Part shown: piece by piece, positions 43,501 through 52,317 of the stretch
How the letters are laid out: the number at the start of each line of letters is the position of its first letter
How positions within the stretch are numbered: the stretch's first letter is position 1
Assembly: GCF_000974805.1 (NCBI RefSeq)
Contig: NZ_BBQZ01000003.1
Span: 248,001-312,000 of the forward strand
Direction of reading: 5' to 3'
Source of the DNA: Demequina salsinemoris
GTDB taxonomy: Bacteria > Actinomycetota > Actinomycetes > Actinomycetales > Demequinaceae
DNA: 64,000 nt
Program-made: the position numbers and the translations under genes
Notes under the pieces: generated by a model
What the model saw: the letters and a program-made list of their open reading frames with translations, nothing else
The model's database searches: none
What the model was told of the DNA's origin: nothing

Positions 43501-46500
43501 TCCCAGCAGCGACTCCCTCTCACCGTACGACTACTTCACGCTCGTCGACGTGGTGAGCATGGAGGTGCCCGAGGGGACGACCTCGTGGACCGCGACCTTC
43601 GAGCTCGACGGCGGGGGCACGATGGTGGTCGAGTCGGGCACGGATCCTTCCGACCCGAGCCCTCTGACCTCTCTCACCGCCGCCGACCTCGAGGACGTCG
43701 TGGGCCTCAGCATCGACTACGAGGGGAGGATCGATCCGGACGCGCAGGCCGTCATCGTCCTCGACCTGCAGCTGCGCCTGTTCAACCGCACCACGGGTGA
43801 GCCGGTGGCCGCGCCAGGCGTCGGCTCCACCATCCCCGTCTACAACGCCGCGAGCGTCGTCGTGGACGATGCGGGACGCGACCCCGAGACGGACCCCGCG
43901 ACCGACGACGACCTCGCGACGGTCGACCTGGAGAGGCTCGACCTCGAGCTCGAGGTCGAGAAGCAGTTCGGCCCGCTGCCCTCGGAGGGGGAGGACTGGT
44001 CGGTCGATGAGTTCTCGCAGCACGAGCCGGATCAGAGCGAGTTCGCGATGCTCCTGTCGACCACGCCGATCGGCAGCGCGCGCACGGGCAGCATCACGGT
44101 CACCGACGTCGACCCGTCGTTCTGGAACGCGTATCAGCTCGTCGGCTTCGACGACTCGTTCGAGTTCACCGACCCGATCGACCAGGTGCAGATCGACGTC
44201 CTCACGGGGGGCACGTTCGTGGAGGACGGCGACGATGTGGCGCTCGAGGGCGCGACCTGGGTCGAGGGGCAGCCGAGCGCCTCCCCGACGCTCCCCGACG
44301 GCGTCGCCCCCGGGGACGTTCAGGGGCTGCGCATCACCTACACGCGCGCGGACGGCGACCAATGGGAGAACTCGAACGCGCCCACGCAGGAGATCCCGAT
44401 AGTCATCCAGCGCCGCGACGAGCTCGAGACCGGCGGCCCCGTCCCGACCGACATGGCGGGCAACGATCCCGCTCCCGGCGAGACGGAGGCGGGCTGGTCC
44501 ACCAACACGATCAGCGGCGAGGCCGTCTCCTACCTCGAGGACGGCTCGGGCGAGCCGCTCTTCTCGGTCGGCGCGCCCGACGCCACCGCGGAGGTGCTCT
44601 ACGAGCACGCGACGACGGAGGTCGAGGTCCTGAAGTACCCCGAGGGCATCGTCCAGCCGGGGTCGGTGACGGCGTACACGCTCACGATCACGAACACGGG
44701 CGAGTGGCCGCTCGAGAACCCCGTCGTGACCGACCGCCTGCCCACCGAGGACGGCGTGGCCCAGCTGATCCTCGATCCCGACGTCGCTGACCCGTACTCC
44801 TACGCGCTGACCGGCGACGCCCCGGACCCCGCCAACGGGACGGCGATGCCCACCGACGCCGACGACGTCACGGTGACGTGGTCCGAGGACGAGACCGAGA
44901 TCGAGTTCACCTTCCCCGAGGGGACGGTCCTCGAGCCGGGGCAGACCTACACGATCACGATCCTGCTGCTGCCGCGCCCCGGCGTCGAGGCCGGCCAGCT
45001 GCTCACGAACGAGTTCGGAGTGGTGGCGGACCGCCCGTACGACGCATGTGACGGCACGCTTGTCGAGGAGACGGGGGAGTGCGCCACGGACACGACCGTC
45101 GAGGTCGGCGAGGCGGGCGCGGATCGCTCGGGCAAGAAGGTCAAGGCGGACAACGACGAGCACGGCGTGATCGACCTGCTGCCCGACGACGGCGAGGAGT
45201 GCACGCCCGACGACGACGGCTTCTACGGCGCGGGCTGCGTGCCGATCACGGCGCCGGGCGAGACCGAGACGTGGCGGCTCGAGCTGCTCAACACCGGAAC
45301 GCTCCCGCTCACGGAGCTCGTCGCGATCGACGTGCTGCCCACCTATGGCGACACCGGCGCGATCAACCCCGCGGAGCGCGGCTCGGAGTGGGACGCGATC
45401 CTCGTCGCGGTGAACACCGGCGGATTCGGTCCGAAGGGCGAGCTGACCGTCTACGGCACGACCGACGCCGAGCCGTGCACGGATGATCTCGAGCCGCTGA
45501 CGGATCCGTCCTGCGGGGCGGGGGACTGGATCCCGATCGAGGACTTCGACGACCTCTCCGTCGTCACCGCCCTCAAGTTCGACATCGTCTTCGACGAGGA
45601 GGACCCCCTGCTCCCGGGCGAGGTCGCGGCCGTCGACATCCAGACCCGCACCCCCGCGTCGGCCTCGGCCGAGGGCGCTAATCCGATCGCGTGGAACACG
45701 GTCGCGACGGGCGCCGTGACCTCGGCCGGCACGGACCTGCTGCCGATCGAGGGCAACAAGGTCGGCGTCGCGCTGCTGACGGGCCCGCTCGCGCTCGAGA
45801 AGGCGGTCACCGGCGACGGCGCGGAGTACGCGGCCGAGGAGTTCACCGTCGACGTGCAGTGCACGGTCTCGTGGGAGGAGCCGGACGGCACCGTCGTCGA
45901 GGAGCTCGCGTACGAGGGCTCTGCCACCATCGTGCTCGGGGAGACGACCGTCCTCGAGGACCTCCCGTGGGGGGCCGAGTGCACCGTCGTGGACGAGGAC
46001 GATGCGTCGGGGCAGTCGAGCTGGAGCGCGGACACCGCGACGGTCGGGGACGAGGACGCCGAGGAGATCGGCACCGTCACGGTGACGAACACGTACGAGC
46101 TCGCGGACCTCGAGGTCACCAAGACGGTCGACTCGGAGGCGGTGGACGCCGATGGCGAGCCGCTCACGTACGGTCCCTTCGTGGTGCTCGCGCAATGCAC
46201 GTTCCTCGGAGAGGACGTGTACGCCGACGGCTACGGGCCGATCGAGATCCTCGGCGAGACGATCACGATCCCGATGCTCGCGGTCCTGGCGGATGGCGAT
46301 TCGGTCACCTTCGAGGGCCTGCCCGCGGGCGCGGAATGCATCGTGACGGAGATCTGGACCGCTGAGGCGGCAGGCGTGGAGATGACGGTGACCGCGGGAT
46401 CACAGGAGCCCGTGGTCGTCGACGGGGACGAGTCCGTCATCGAGCTCGCGCCGCGCGACGACGGGGTGAGCACGGTCGACGTCCTCAACTGGTACGACGT

Positions 46501-48598
46501 GGGTGACGTGACGATCGAGAAGGTCGTCGAGGGTCCTGGCGCGGACATCGTGGGCGCGGGTCCCTTCGCCTTCGACGTGGTGTGCACGTACGAGGGGCCC
46601 CTGCGGACGGTCGAGACCTGGGCGGGGACCGTCGAGCTGTCCTACCCGGACGAGCTGTCGTACACGATCGAGGACGTGCGAGCCGGGTCGGTGTGCGTGG
46701 TGACGGAGACCGACTCCGCGGGAGCGGACGAGGTCGTGCTGGCTCCGCCGGGCGAGGAGGACGGCACCGCCGAGGTCACGGTCGCCGCGGACCAGACTGT
46801 CACGGCGACGGCCACGAACTCGTTCGACACCGGCGACCTGACCGTGTCCAAGAACGTCGAGGGCGACGGCGCGGGCTTCGCGCCCGACGAGTTCACCGTC
46901 ACGGTGTCGTGCCAGGTGGACGACGAGGAGGCGTTCTCCGGCACGTACGTCCTCGACGAGTCGAACGGCTACTCCGTCGACATCCTCGGCGAGATCCCCT
47001 ACGGCGCCGCATGCTCCGTGACGGAGGAGGAGTCCGGCGCCACGACGGTCGTCGTGTCCCCGGGCTCCGCGGTCGTCGGTGTCGACCCCGACATGACGGT
47101 GACCAACACGTACGACCTCGCCTCCCTCGAGATCACCAAGACGGTCGAGTCCGACGCGGTCGATGCGGACGGGAATCCGATCGAGTACGGGCCGTTCTTC
47201 GTCTACGCGCGCTGCGAGCTCCTGGGAGAGCAGGTGTTCGCGGACGGCTACGGTCCGCTGTTCCCGATGGTGTCGTTCCTGGACGACGGCGAGTCCGTGA
47301 CCTTCGACGGACTGCCCGCGGGCGCGGAGTGCACGGTCCGCGAGCTTCTCACCGCGGGCGCCGACGACGTGTCGATGACGGTGACCGCGGGATCTGCCGA
47401 GGCCGTGGTCACCGAGGGTCCGCGTGCCGTGGTGGAGCTGGTTCCCGAGAAGGACGGGATCACTGCCGTCGAGGTCCTCAACCTCTACGACGTGGGCGAG
47501 CTGACGATCGAGAAGATCGTCGACGGTCCAGGCGCGGATCTTGAAGGCGGGGGGCCGTTCGTCTTCGATGTGGCGTGCACCCTGGACCAGCCCGCAGGCC
47601 CGATCGAGACCTGGTCGGGACAGGTGGAGCTCTCGTACCCGGACAACCTCTCCGCGACCCTCACCGACGTCGCCGCGGGCTCGGAGTGCGTCGTGGTCGA
47701 GACCGACACCGGCGGCGCCGATGCGACGGTGCTGTCGCCCGCAGGCGCCGCAGAGGGAACCGCCGAGGTGACCGTCGCGGCCGACGAGGCCGTGACGGTG
47801 ACGGCGACGAACACGTTCGAGGTCGGGAACCTCATGGTGTCGAAGGCGGTCGAGGGCGACGGGGCGCAGTTCGCTCCGGACGAGTTCACCGTGAACGTCA
47901 CCTGTGCGGTCGACGACGAGGCCGTGTTCGACGGCACGTACGTGCTGAACGAGGGCAACGGTTACACGGTCGAGATCGTCGACCAGATCCCGTACGGCGC
48001 CGTGTGCGCGGTGACCGAGGAGGAGTCCGGCGCGACGACCGTGACGATCGCCCCCGAGCAGGCCGTCGTCGGCGTGGACGACGAGGTCGTGGTCACCAAC
48101 ACGTACGGGGCAGGGGATCTGACGATCCTCAAGACCGTCTCCGGCCCCGGCGCCGCCGAGCGGGGCGACGGCCCGTTCGAGATCGCGGTCGGATGCGTGC
48201 TCGAGCAGGTGGACGGCACCACGGTCACGACCTGGTCGGGCGTGGTCGAGGTGGGCGGTGGATCCCCCCTCGAGGCGACGATCGAGGACATCGCCGAGGG
48301 GTCGGTCTGCACCATCGAGGAGACGGACTCCGGCGGTGCCGACGAGGTAGCCATCAGCGAGGACACCGTGACGATCGGCGCCGACGAGGTGGTGTCGATC
48401 ACGATCGACAACTACTTCGAGGCGCCCGACAGCGGCACGGCCGGCACGGGTGACGAGAAGGGCACGGGCGGCACGTCGGGACTCGCGGGCACCGGCTACC
48501 AGGGAGGCGGCTCGCTCGGCTGGATCGTGCTGCTCCTCGGCGCCGGCATCGTCCTGCTCGTGGGGCGCGCGTGGAGGCTGGGCGCCGCGCGGCGGTGA
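40502..48598 (+). CDS. Giant LAGTG-anchored surface protein with DUF11/DUF5979-like repeats
   Basis: A 2698-residue secreted protein. GGAGGGG precedes ATG 40502; the signal peptide ends at APASA near residue 33. Residues ~35-1760 hold many beta-sandwich modules with KxxxP, TNTG and DxLP-like elements of DUF11-type repeats. The last ~900 residues hold eight ~90-130-residue modules (EKxVxGxGA start, a QCT/VCT cysteine, an AECTV cysteine, TNTY end) resembling DUF5979. The C-terminus has a Gly/Thr linker, LAGTG, a membrane helix and an Arg tail, a sortase E signal. The protein is very acidic. Adhesion or a cell-surface stalk is likely but unproven. Confidence 0.88.
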   Translation: MRRSRAAFSGLVAGVLALGMCAAVAAPASAEDPAVLGITKSASTEEVVPGETFDFIVDVSCTYSGVVANAGCTNAQMVDQIPAGLTPINVSVNNYSDVSTSIDGQTVTVDFTSAFDDPAGGQGMIQGSTAEIIITVRVDDLPYSADGVLLTNEAVFTATNPDTDDVSAEAIVVPEVPLELETTIDKSFSPTEAMALRGEATTATLTATNSSTEGAAEMVVTDPADPAADPSVFDSLALTDVTVVEFPASADRVQVEVYVDGAWVSGPVSSVAEIPAGVDAADVEGVRLTFTSSTGDLIEPGAAAEIDLGFEQRDLGAVDEEIAVDNTASSEVSRDDVVATATGDATYTITENIPQVEATKTITPDTAPHGDSFVADLTAENSWTSTLDSLSVIEPAAPQEFDDSMSFGGFTEAPTWPAGATSASITYDTDGGEETYAFANGEIPTLPSDLDSVNGFRIDFEGSIEPGATAEVGVVLGTDPDDPNLVTTHDNVVDVEGVSGDVTGDDSADDSFTTYLAVLMTQQDKSITPSTILGTAGQWVVATLPGGTEDFPDSTPLPDDFSTVGSDTIVIQDPAATGVDDDTPVASDFWDRFDPTEIADVEVLDDSTLTVNYWDGSEWVPLAGPVEGPTIWSFDIEGSGVDPSDIGGLQFVFESESEDGFEPGTDLQPNIVFELSETIYGTDPFVLTNCATTAADADDADAAISDQGCDTIEIIPIDPEGGGGDGAGGTGEYIAKDIDEEYVSARTGDEIGVTIDWSTGGAADVDSMTLSDIPDPDEDTIEDSFYDAFDLVSIEPITTSTDPLIQWDKVAKVELYREGQGWVDAENDPCPAACDGSFPGYTLTDAERADTIAFRLVFVEGSARETTTDPTAPPVGSGVARSIDGEREVSATFEIRDDRRSDGSPVTGHDFYNEDDEALIRDDAGAQMVVGEETFTDGDSDVITILDVPLNTSIDKQWDGGPVGVPIPGSQDPADYPSTRVTLTATNLTQARVDSMVVTDPSSDSLSPYDYFTLVDVVSMEVPEGTTSWTATFELDGGGTMVVESGTDPSDPSPLTSLTAADLEDVVGLSIDYEGRIDPDAQAVIVLDLQLRLFNRTTGEPVAAPGVGSTIPVYNAASVVVDDAGRDPETDPATDDDLATVDLERLDLELEVEKQFGPLPSEGEDWSVDEFSQHEPDQSEFAMLLSTTPIGSARTGSITVTDVDPSFWNAYQLVGFDDSFEFTDPIDQVQIDVLTGGTFVEDGDDVALEGATWVEGQPSASPTLPDGVAPGDVQGLRITYTRADGDQWENSNAPTQEIPIVIQRRDELETGGPVPTDMAGNDPAPGETEAGWSTNTISGEAVSYLEDGSGEPLFSVGAPDATAEVLYEHATTEVEVLKYPEGIVQPGSVTAYTLTITNTGEWPLENPVVTDRLPTEDGVAQLILDPDVADPYSYALTGDAPDPANGTAMPTDADDVTVTWSEDETEIEFTFPEGTVLEPGQTYTITILLLPRPGVEAGQLLTNEFGVVADRPYDACDGTLVEETGECATDTTVEVGEAGADRSGKKVKADNDEHGVIDLLPDDGEECTPDDDGFYGAGCVPITAPGETETWRLELLNTGTLPLTELVAIDVLPTYGDTGAINPAERGSEWDAILVAVNTGGFGPKGELTVYGTTDAEPCTDDLEPLTDPSCGAGDWIPIEDFDDLSVVTALKFDIVFDEEDPLLPGEVAAVDIQTRTPASASAEGANPIAWNTVATGAVTSAGTDLLPIEGNKVGVALLTGPLALEKAVTGDGAEYAAEEFTVDVQCTVSWEEPDGTVVEELAYEGSATIVLGETTVLEDLPWGAECTVVDEDDASGQSSWSADTATVGDEDAEEIGTVTVTNTYELADLEVTKTVDSEAVDADGEPLTYGPFVVLAQCTFLGEDVYADGYGPIEILGETITIPMLAVLADGDSVTFEGLPAGAECIVTEIWTAEAAGVEMTVTAGSQEPVVVDGDESVIELAPRDDGVSTVDVLNWYDVGDVTIEKVVEGPGADIVGAGPFAFDVVCTYEGPLRTVETWAGTVELSYPDELSYTIEDVRAGSVCVVTETDSAGADEVVLAPPGEEDGTAEVTVAADQTVTATATNSFDTGDLTVSKNVEGDGAGFAPDEFTVTVSCQVDDEEAFSGTYVLDESNGYSVDILGEIPYGAACSVTEEESGATTVVVSPGSAVVGVDPDMTVTNTYDLASLEITKTVESDAVDADGNPIEYGPFFVYARCELLGEQVFADGYGPLFPMVSFLDDGESVTFDGLPAGAECTVRELLTAGADDVSMTVTAGSAEAVVTEGPRAVVELVPEKDGITAVEVLNLYDVGELTIEKIVDGPGADLEGGGPFVFDVACTLDQPAGPIETWSGQVELSYPDNLSATLTDVAAGSECVVVETDTGGADATVLSPAGAAEGTAEVTVAADEAVTVTATNTFEVGNLMVSKAVEGDGAQFAPDEFTVNVTCAVDDEAVFDGTYVLNEGNGYTVEIVDQIPYGAVCAVTEEESGATTVTIAPEQAVVGVDDEVVVTNTYGAGDLTILKTVSGPGAAERGDGPFEIAVGCVLEQVDGTTVTTWSGVVEVGGGSPLEATIEDIAEGSVCTIEETDSGGADEVAISEDTVTIGADEVVSITIDNYFEAPDSGTAGTGDEKGTGGTSGLAGTGYQGGGSLGWIVLLLGAGIVLLVGRAWRLGAARR
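46106..47122 (+). repeat. Three-domain coding repeat, unit I (A-B-C)
   Basis: Modules 2, 3 and 4 of the C-terminal series in the giant surface protein, 339 codons. Module A begins with LEVTKTVDSEAVDADG, B with VTIEKVVEGPGAD and C with LTVSKNVEGDGAGFAPDEF. Each matches its counterpart in unit II better than its direct neighbours. Confidence 0.85.
47123..48115 (+). repeat. Three-domain coding repeat, unit II (A'-B'-C')
   Basis: Modules 5, 6 and 7, 331 codons, directly following unit I. Openings are LEITKTVESDAVDADG, LTIEKIVDGPGAD and LMVSKAVEGDGAQFAPDEF. A final B-like module follows before the wall anchor. Confidence 0.85.
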
Positions 48599-48607
48599 TC
48601 CTCTGGG

Positions 48608-50794
48608 CTACTCTCCCAGGCCTGCGGGGAGGTCGCCCGCGTGGACGATGTCGAGGTGACGGGTGGGGCGCGTGAGCGCCACGTACAGGTCGCCAGGGCG
48701 GGAGGCGATGGCGACCGGGTCGACGACGACGACGGCGTCGAACTCGAGCCCCTTCGAGGCGAGCGCCCCGAGAACCTCGACGTCGCGCTCACCCAGCTCC
48801 GCGCGCAGGTCGTCGTGGAGCGCCTCGGGCGCGATCACGGCGACGAGGCCGCCGCCCGACGCCGCGAGGGACTCGGCCCGGTGCGCGGCGCGGCGCGCAG
48901 ACGCCGAGGCGAACGACGCGCGCTCGACCCGGTGGTAGGCCACCGCATCGTCCACCGCCCGCGCGGCGCTGAGCTCCGACACGGGCAGGTGCGCCGCCTT
49001 GGCGAACGACTGCGCCGCCTCCGCGACCTGCGCGGGGATGCGGTAGCTCACGGTGAGCTCTCGCAGCGTCCACGTTCCCTTGAACAGGGGGTCCATCGCC
49101 TCGGGCCACCACTGCGTGCCCGCCGCCGACGACGTCTGAGCGACGTCTCCGACGATCGTGAACGAGCGGGTGGGGCAGCGGCGGGACAGCATCCGCCAGG
49201 CCATCGGGCTGAGCTCCTGCGCCTCGTCGACGACCACGTGGCCGTAGGTCCACGTGCGGTCGGCGGCCGCGCGCTCCGCGACCGTGAGTCGCGAGCTGCC
49301 CTCGCGCATACGGGAGGCGAGCGCCTCCGCGGTGACCATGCCCCCGTCGCCGAACGTCTCGAGGACCTCCTTGGCGTACTCGAGCTCCTCGCTCGTGAGA
49401 TCGCCCGCGTTCGGTCGGGGCGAGCCCGACGGCATGTCGCCGAGCAGCTCCGCGGCCTCGTCCAGCAGGGGCACATCGGCGTCGGTGAACGGTGCCGATG
49501 TCGGCCGCAGCAGCAGGTCGCGCTCCGTCTCGCTCAGCGAGGGCGCCGCGTTGTCCAGCAGATGCGGCTTGGAGAAGAGGTCCTTGAGCAGCTGCGATGG
49601 CGTGATCGGCAGCCAGCTCAGGTTGATCGCGATGCGGATCGTCCGGTTGTCGCGCACCTCGCGCTCGAGCTCGATCCTGTCGTCGGCCTCCACATGCTCG
49701 AGCTGCTCGGCGAGCTGCGAGGTGAGGCGGCCGATCATGTCCTTCGCGAAGGTCGCGCGCGCCTCGTTGTGAGGCCGTCCGTCGCGGCGGGCGCGCGCCT
49801 GCGCGTCCCTGATGTCGGAGCGGCGGATGACGACAGGGCGGCCGTCGAGCCTCACCGTCTGGTCCGTCAGGGGGACCCTCTGGCGCTCGCGGACGGCGCG
49901 CTTGATGACTCGCGCCATGTCGGCGCGTCCCTTGACCCGCGCGACCTCGTCGGACTCGACCGCGGTGACGGTGACTCCCTTGAGCAGCCCCGCGAGCGTC
50001 GTCGAGACCGCGCCGGTCTCGCCGAGCGAGGGCAGCACGTGGTCGATGTAGCGCAGGAACTGGCGCGACGGGCCGATCAGGAGCACGCCGCGGCTCGCGA
50101 GCCTCTCGCGGTGGTGATAGAGCAGGAACGCGGCGCGGTGCAGCGCGACGGCGGTCTTACCGGTGCCGGGGCCGCCCTGGACGACGAGCGCGCCCTCCAT
50201 GGGGGCGCGGATCACGGCGTCCTGCTCGGCCTGGATCGTGGCGACGATGTCTCCCATGCGGCCCGTGCGGCGGGCGTCGAGGGCCGCGAGGAGCGCGCCC
50301 TCGCCCGCGAGGCTGTCGGCCTTGCCCGACGTGCGAAGCGCCTCGACGTCCAGCACGTCGTCCTCGACCGCCGTGACCTTGCGGCCGCGCGTCGTGAGGT
50401 GGCGGCGGTTCATCACGCCGCTGGGCGCGGCGGCGGTGGCCGAGTAGAAGGCTCGCGCCGCAGGGGCTCGCCAGTCGGTCAGCAGCGGCCCGTGGTCCTC
50501 GTCGGAGAGCCCGATGCGACCCACGTACAGCGTCTCGCCGTCGATCATGTCGAGCCGGCCGAAGCACAGGCGGTCCTCGACGGCGTCGAGCTGGCCGATC
50601 CGGTCCTCGTACAGCGTCGCGAAGGCGTCGCGCTCAGAGCGGTTCTGCGGGGAGCCCGACGGGCCCTGGCGCCGGATCTCCGCCAGCCGGTCCTGAGTCT
50701 CGTCCCTGAGCGTGTCGAGACGCCCGTACAGCGTGTCGACGACGCGCTGCTCGGCCTCGAGTCCCGTATCGGTGGCGGTGGACTCGTCGTGCAT
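48608..50794 (-). CDS. helD: HelD-type RNA polymerase recycling ATPase
   Basis: A 728-residue UvrD/Rep-like superfamily 1 protein. It has an N-terminal coiled-coil arm (residues ~10-75), the DWRAP block at ~108 typical of HelD, Walker A GGPGTGKT at 207-214, an inserted central domain, Walker B VVVDEAQELSP near 500, and the C-terminal LYVALTR motif. HelD enters the channels of stalled RNA polymerase and frees it from DNA; some actinobacterial forms protect against rifampicin. Start 50794 is chosen over 50800 because GAGGG is better spaced. It is convergent with the giant surface protein gene. Confidence 0.9.
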   Translation of the reverse strand: MHDESTATDTGLEAEQRVVDTLYGRLDTLRDETQDRLAEIRRQGPSGSPQNRSERDAFATLYEDRIGQLDAVEDRLCFGRLDMIDGETLYVGRIGLSDEDHGPLLTDWRAPAARAFYSATAAAPSGVMNRRHLTTRGRKVTAVEDDVLDVEALRTSGKADSLAGEGALLAALDARRTGRMGDIVATIQAEQDAVIRAPMEGALVVQGGPGTGKTAVALHRAAFLLYHHRERLASRGVLLIGPSRQFLRYIDHVLPSLGETGAVSTTLAGLLKGVTVTAVESDEVARVKGRADMARVIKRAVRERQRVPLTDQTVRLDGRPVVIRRSDIRDAQARARRDGRPHNEARATFAKDMIGRLTSQLAEQLEHVEADDRIELEREVRDNRTIRIAINLSWLPITPSQLLKDLFSKPHLLDNAAPSLSETERDLLLRPTSAPFTDADVPLLDEAAELLGDMPSGSPRPNAGDLTSEELEYAKEVLETFGDGGMVTAEALASRMREGSSRLTVAERAAADRTWTYGHVVVDEAQELSPMAWRMLSRRCPTRSFTIVGDVAQTSSAAGTQWWPEAMDPLFKGTWTLRELTVSYRIPAQVAEAAQSFAKAAHLPVSELSAARAVDDAVAYHRVERASFASASARRAAHRAESLAASGGGLVAVIAPEALHDDLRAELGERDVEVLGALASKGLEFDAVVVVDPVAIASRPGDLYVALTRPTRHLDIVHAGDLPAGLGE

Positions 50795-50945
50795 TGGCAT
50801 ATCCCTCGGGTCGGGTGTTCGTCCGTGGCAGGCGGTCAATCATTATCGCAGGATTGGGAGGTCCAGACGCACCCCTTTCGCGGAATCTTTCGCCGCACGC
50901 GGAAGTTCCTGGTCCGAGCATTGAGGCGTGGGAGGATGAACGGAT

Positions 50946-51866
50946 ATGGACACGAAGCTGGTGACGTGGGACCCCGATGGCGTCGCGGCGTGGGCGGACG
51001 TCGCGCCCTCCGAGGGCGCCGTGATGATGCATGTGCTGCGCGGCTTCATCGACGGAGGCAAGGCCGGGCGGCTGGTCGGCGAGCACCTTCTGGAGCTCGG
51101 AGAGCCGGTGCGGATCGCGACCTTCGACATCGATGAGCTGCTCGACTATCGCTCGCGTCGTCCCGAGATGACCTTCTCGGTGAACGAGTGGACCGAGTAC
51201 GACGAGCCCTCGCTGGTGCTCGACATGGTGCACGACGTCGAGGGCACCCCGTTCCTCCTGCTGCACGGCTTCGAGCCCGACATCAGGTGGGAGGCGTACA
51301 TCGCCGAGGTCCGCTCCATGGTGCAGCGGCTCGGCGTCGGCCTGGTGCTCGGTGCGCACGGCATCCCGATGGCGGCGCCGCACACCCGGCCCCTCGGCGT
51401 GACGGTGCACGGGACCTCGCAGGACCTGCTGCCCGATCAGCCGAGCATGTTCGGCACGGTCACCGTCCCCGCCTCGGCGCAGAACCTCCTCGAGTACCGC
51501 TTCGGGCAGTGGGGCCTCGACATGGTCAACGTGGCCGTGCACGTGCCGCACTACCTCGCGCAGTCCTCGTACCCGCAGGCGGCGCAGCGCGCGCTGTCGG
51601 CTCTCGAGGACCTCTCGGGCCTCGTGCTCGAGCCTCAGGGGCTCGACGCGGAGGCCGAGCGCGCCGAGGAGGAGATCGCGCGCCAGATGTCGGAGTCCGA
51701 GGAAGTGCAAGCGCTCGTCACGGCTCTCGAGGAGCAGTACGACGCGTTCACGGAGTCGCGCGACGACGAGATGCTCCGTGAAGGGCTCATCCCGTCCGCG
51801 GACGAGCTCGGCGCCGAGTTCGAGAAGTACCTTCGGCAGCAGGGGCCGGAGTTCCCGCAGGGCTGA
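50946..51866 (+). CDS. PAC2 family protein
   Basis: A 306-residue protein of the PAC2 (proteasome assembly chaperone-like) family found in many actinobacteria. It has a central alpha/beta domain with [18 protein letters not shown], the [16 protein letters not shown] block and [14 protein letters not shown], followed by a helical Glu-rich C-terminus (~215-300). The bacterial role is not established; no proteasome genes are seen nearby. The ATG has no clear Shine-Dalgarno site. Confidence 0.85.
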   Translation: MDTKLVTWDPDGVAAWADVAPSEGAVMMHVLRGFIDGGKAGRLVGEHLLELGEPVRIATFDIDELLDYRSRRPEMTFSVNEWTEYDEPSLVLDMVHDVEGTPFLLLHGFEPDIRWEAYIAEVRSMVQRLGVGLVLGAHGIPMAAPHTRPLGVTVHGTSQDLLPDQPSMFGTVTVPASAQNLLEYRFGQWGLDMVNVAVHVPHYLAQSSYPQAAQRALSALEDLSGLVLEPQGLDAEAERAEEEIARQMSESEEVQALVTALEEQYDAFTESRDDEMLREGLIPSADELGAEFEKYLRQQGPEFPQG

Positions 51867-51964
51867 CGAGGCCTTCTCCGCGGGCTTCGGCCACCGATCT
51901 CGCCGCAGCGATGATGCGGAACTTGCCCCGACATGTCGCGCTCGTGGCCCCTTGCATGACACAC

Positions 51965-51991
51965 TTGGTACCGGTTGCAAGAACGTAGTGT
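51965..51991 (+). promoter_or_regulatory. Possible cspA promoter
   Basis: TTGGTA (51965-51970) and TAGTGT (51986-51991) are 15 bases apart. Transcription from about 51998 would give a leader of roughly 98 bases. Confidence 0.4.
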
Positions 51992-51998
51992 GCAGGAA

Positions 51999-52016
51999 CC
52001 CGCCCCCCTGGGTGGG
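51999..52016 (+). other. 5' leader hairpin of cspA mRNA
   Basis: CCCGCCC and GGGTGGG pair over 7 bp (one G-U in RNA) around a CCCT loop. If the promoter above is right, the hairpin is at the very 5' end of the transcript and could protect it. Cold-shock mRNAs commonly have structured leaders. Confidence 0.5.
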
Positions 52017-52095
52017 AGAAGTCATTGCGGCGACGAGCGCGGCACGGTGTCGCGCTTCCCTCCCAGGGCATTGTGAAACAAAGGGAGAAACCCGC

Positions 52096-52299
52096 ATGGC
52101 GCAGGGTTCCGTGAAGTGGTTCAACGCAGAGAAGGGCTTCGGCTTCATCGCCCAGGACGGTGGCGGCGCTGACGTCTTCGTCCACTACTCGGCGATCGAG
52201 ACCGACGGCTACAAGTCGCTCGACGAGCAGCAGCGCGTCGAGTTCGAGGTGACGCAGGGTCCCAAGGGCCCCCAGGCCTCGAACGTCCGCCCGCTGTAA
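52096..52299 (+). CDS. cspA: Cold-shock protein (CspA family)
   Basis: A 67-residue single cold-shock domain. RNP1 KGFGFI is at residues 13-18 and RNP2 VFVHY at 27-31, with the usual VKWFNAEKG start. It binds single-stranded RNA/DNA and melts RNA structure. GGGAG lies about 9 bases before the ATG. The ~100-base leader has a hairpin. Confidence 0.96.
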   Translation: MAQGSVKWFNAEKGFGFIAQDGGGADVFVHYSAIETDGYKSLDEQQRVEFEVTQGPKGPQASNVRPL

Positions 52300-52317
52300 G
52301 GATCGACCGGGCGTCCG

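Noticed and set aside
43520..46195. 891-codon minus-strand open frame inside the giant surface protein gene
   Set aside because: It is the complement of an Asp/Glu/Thr-rich coding region. It has no domain, signal peptide or ribosome binding site.
48641..51136. 831-codon plus-strand open frame opposite helD
   Set aside because: helD motifs on the minus strand are unambiguous; the plus-strand product is an Arg/Ala/Gly-rich shadow.
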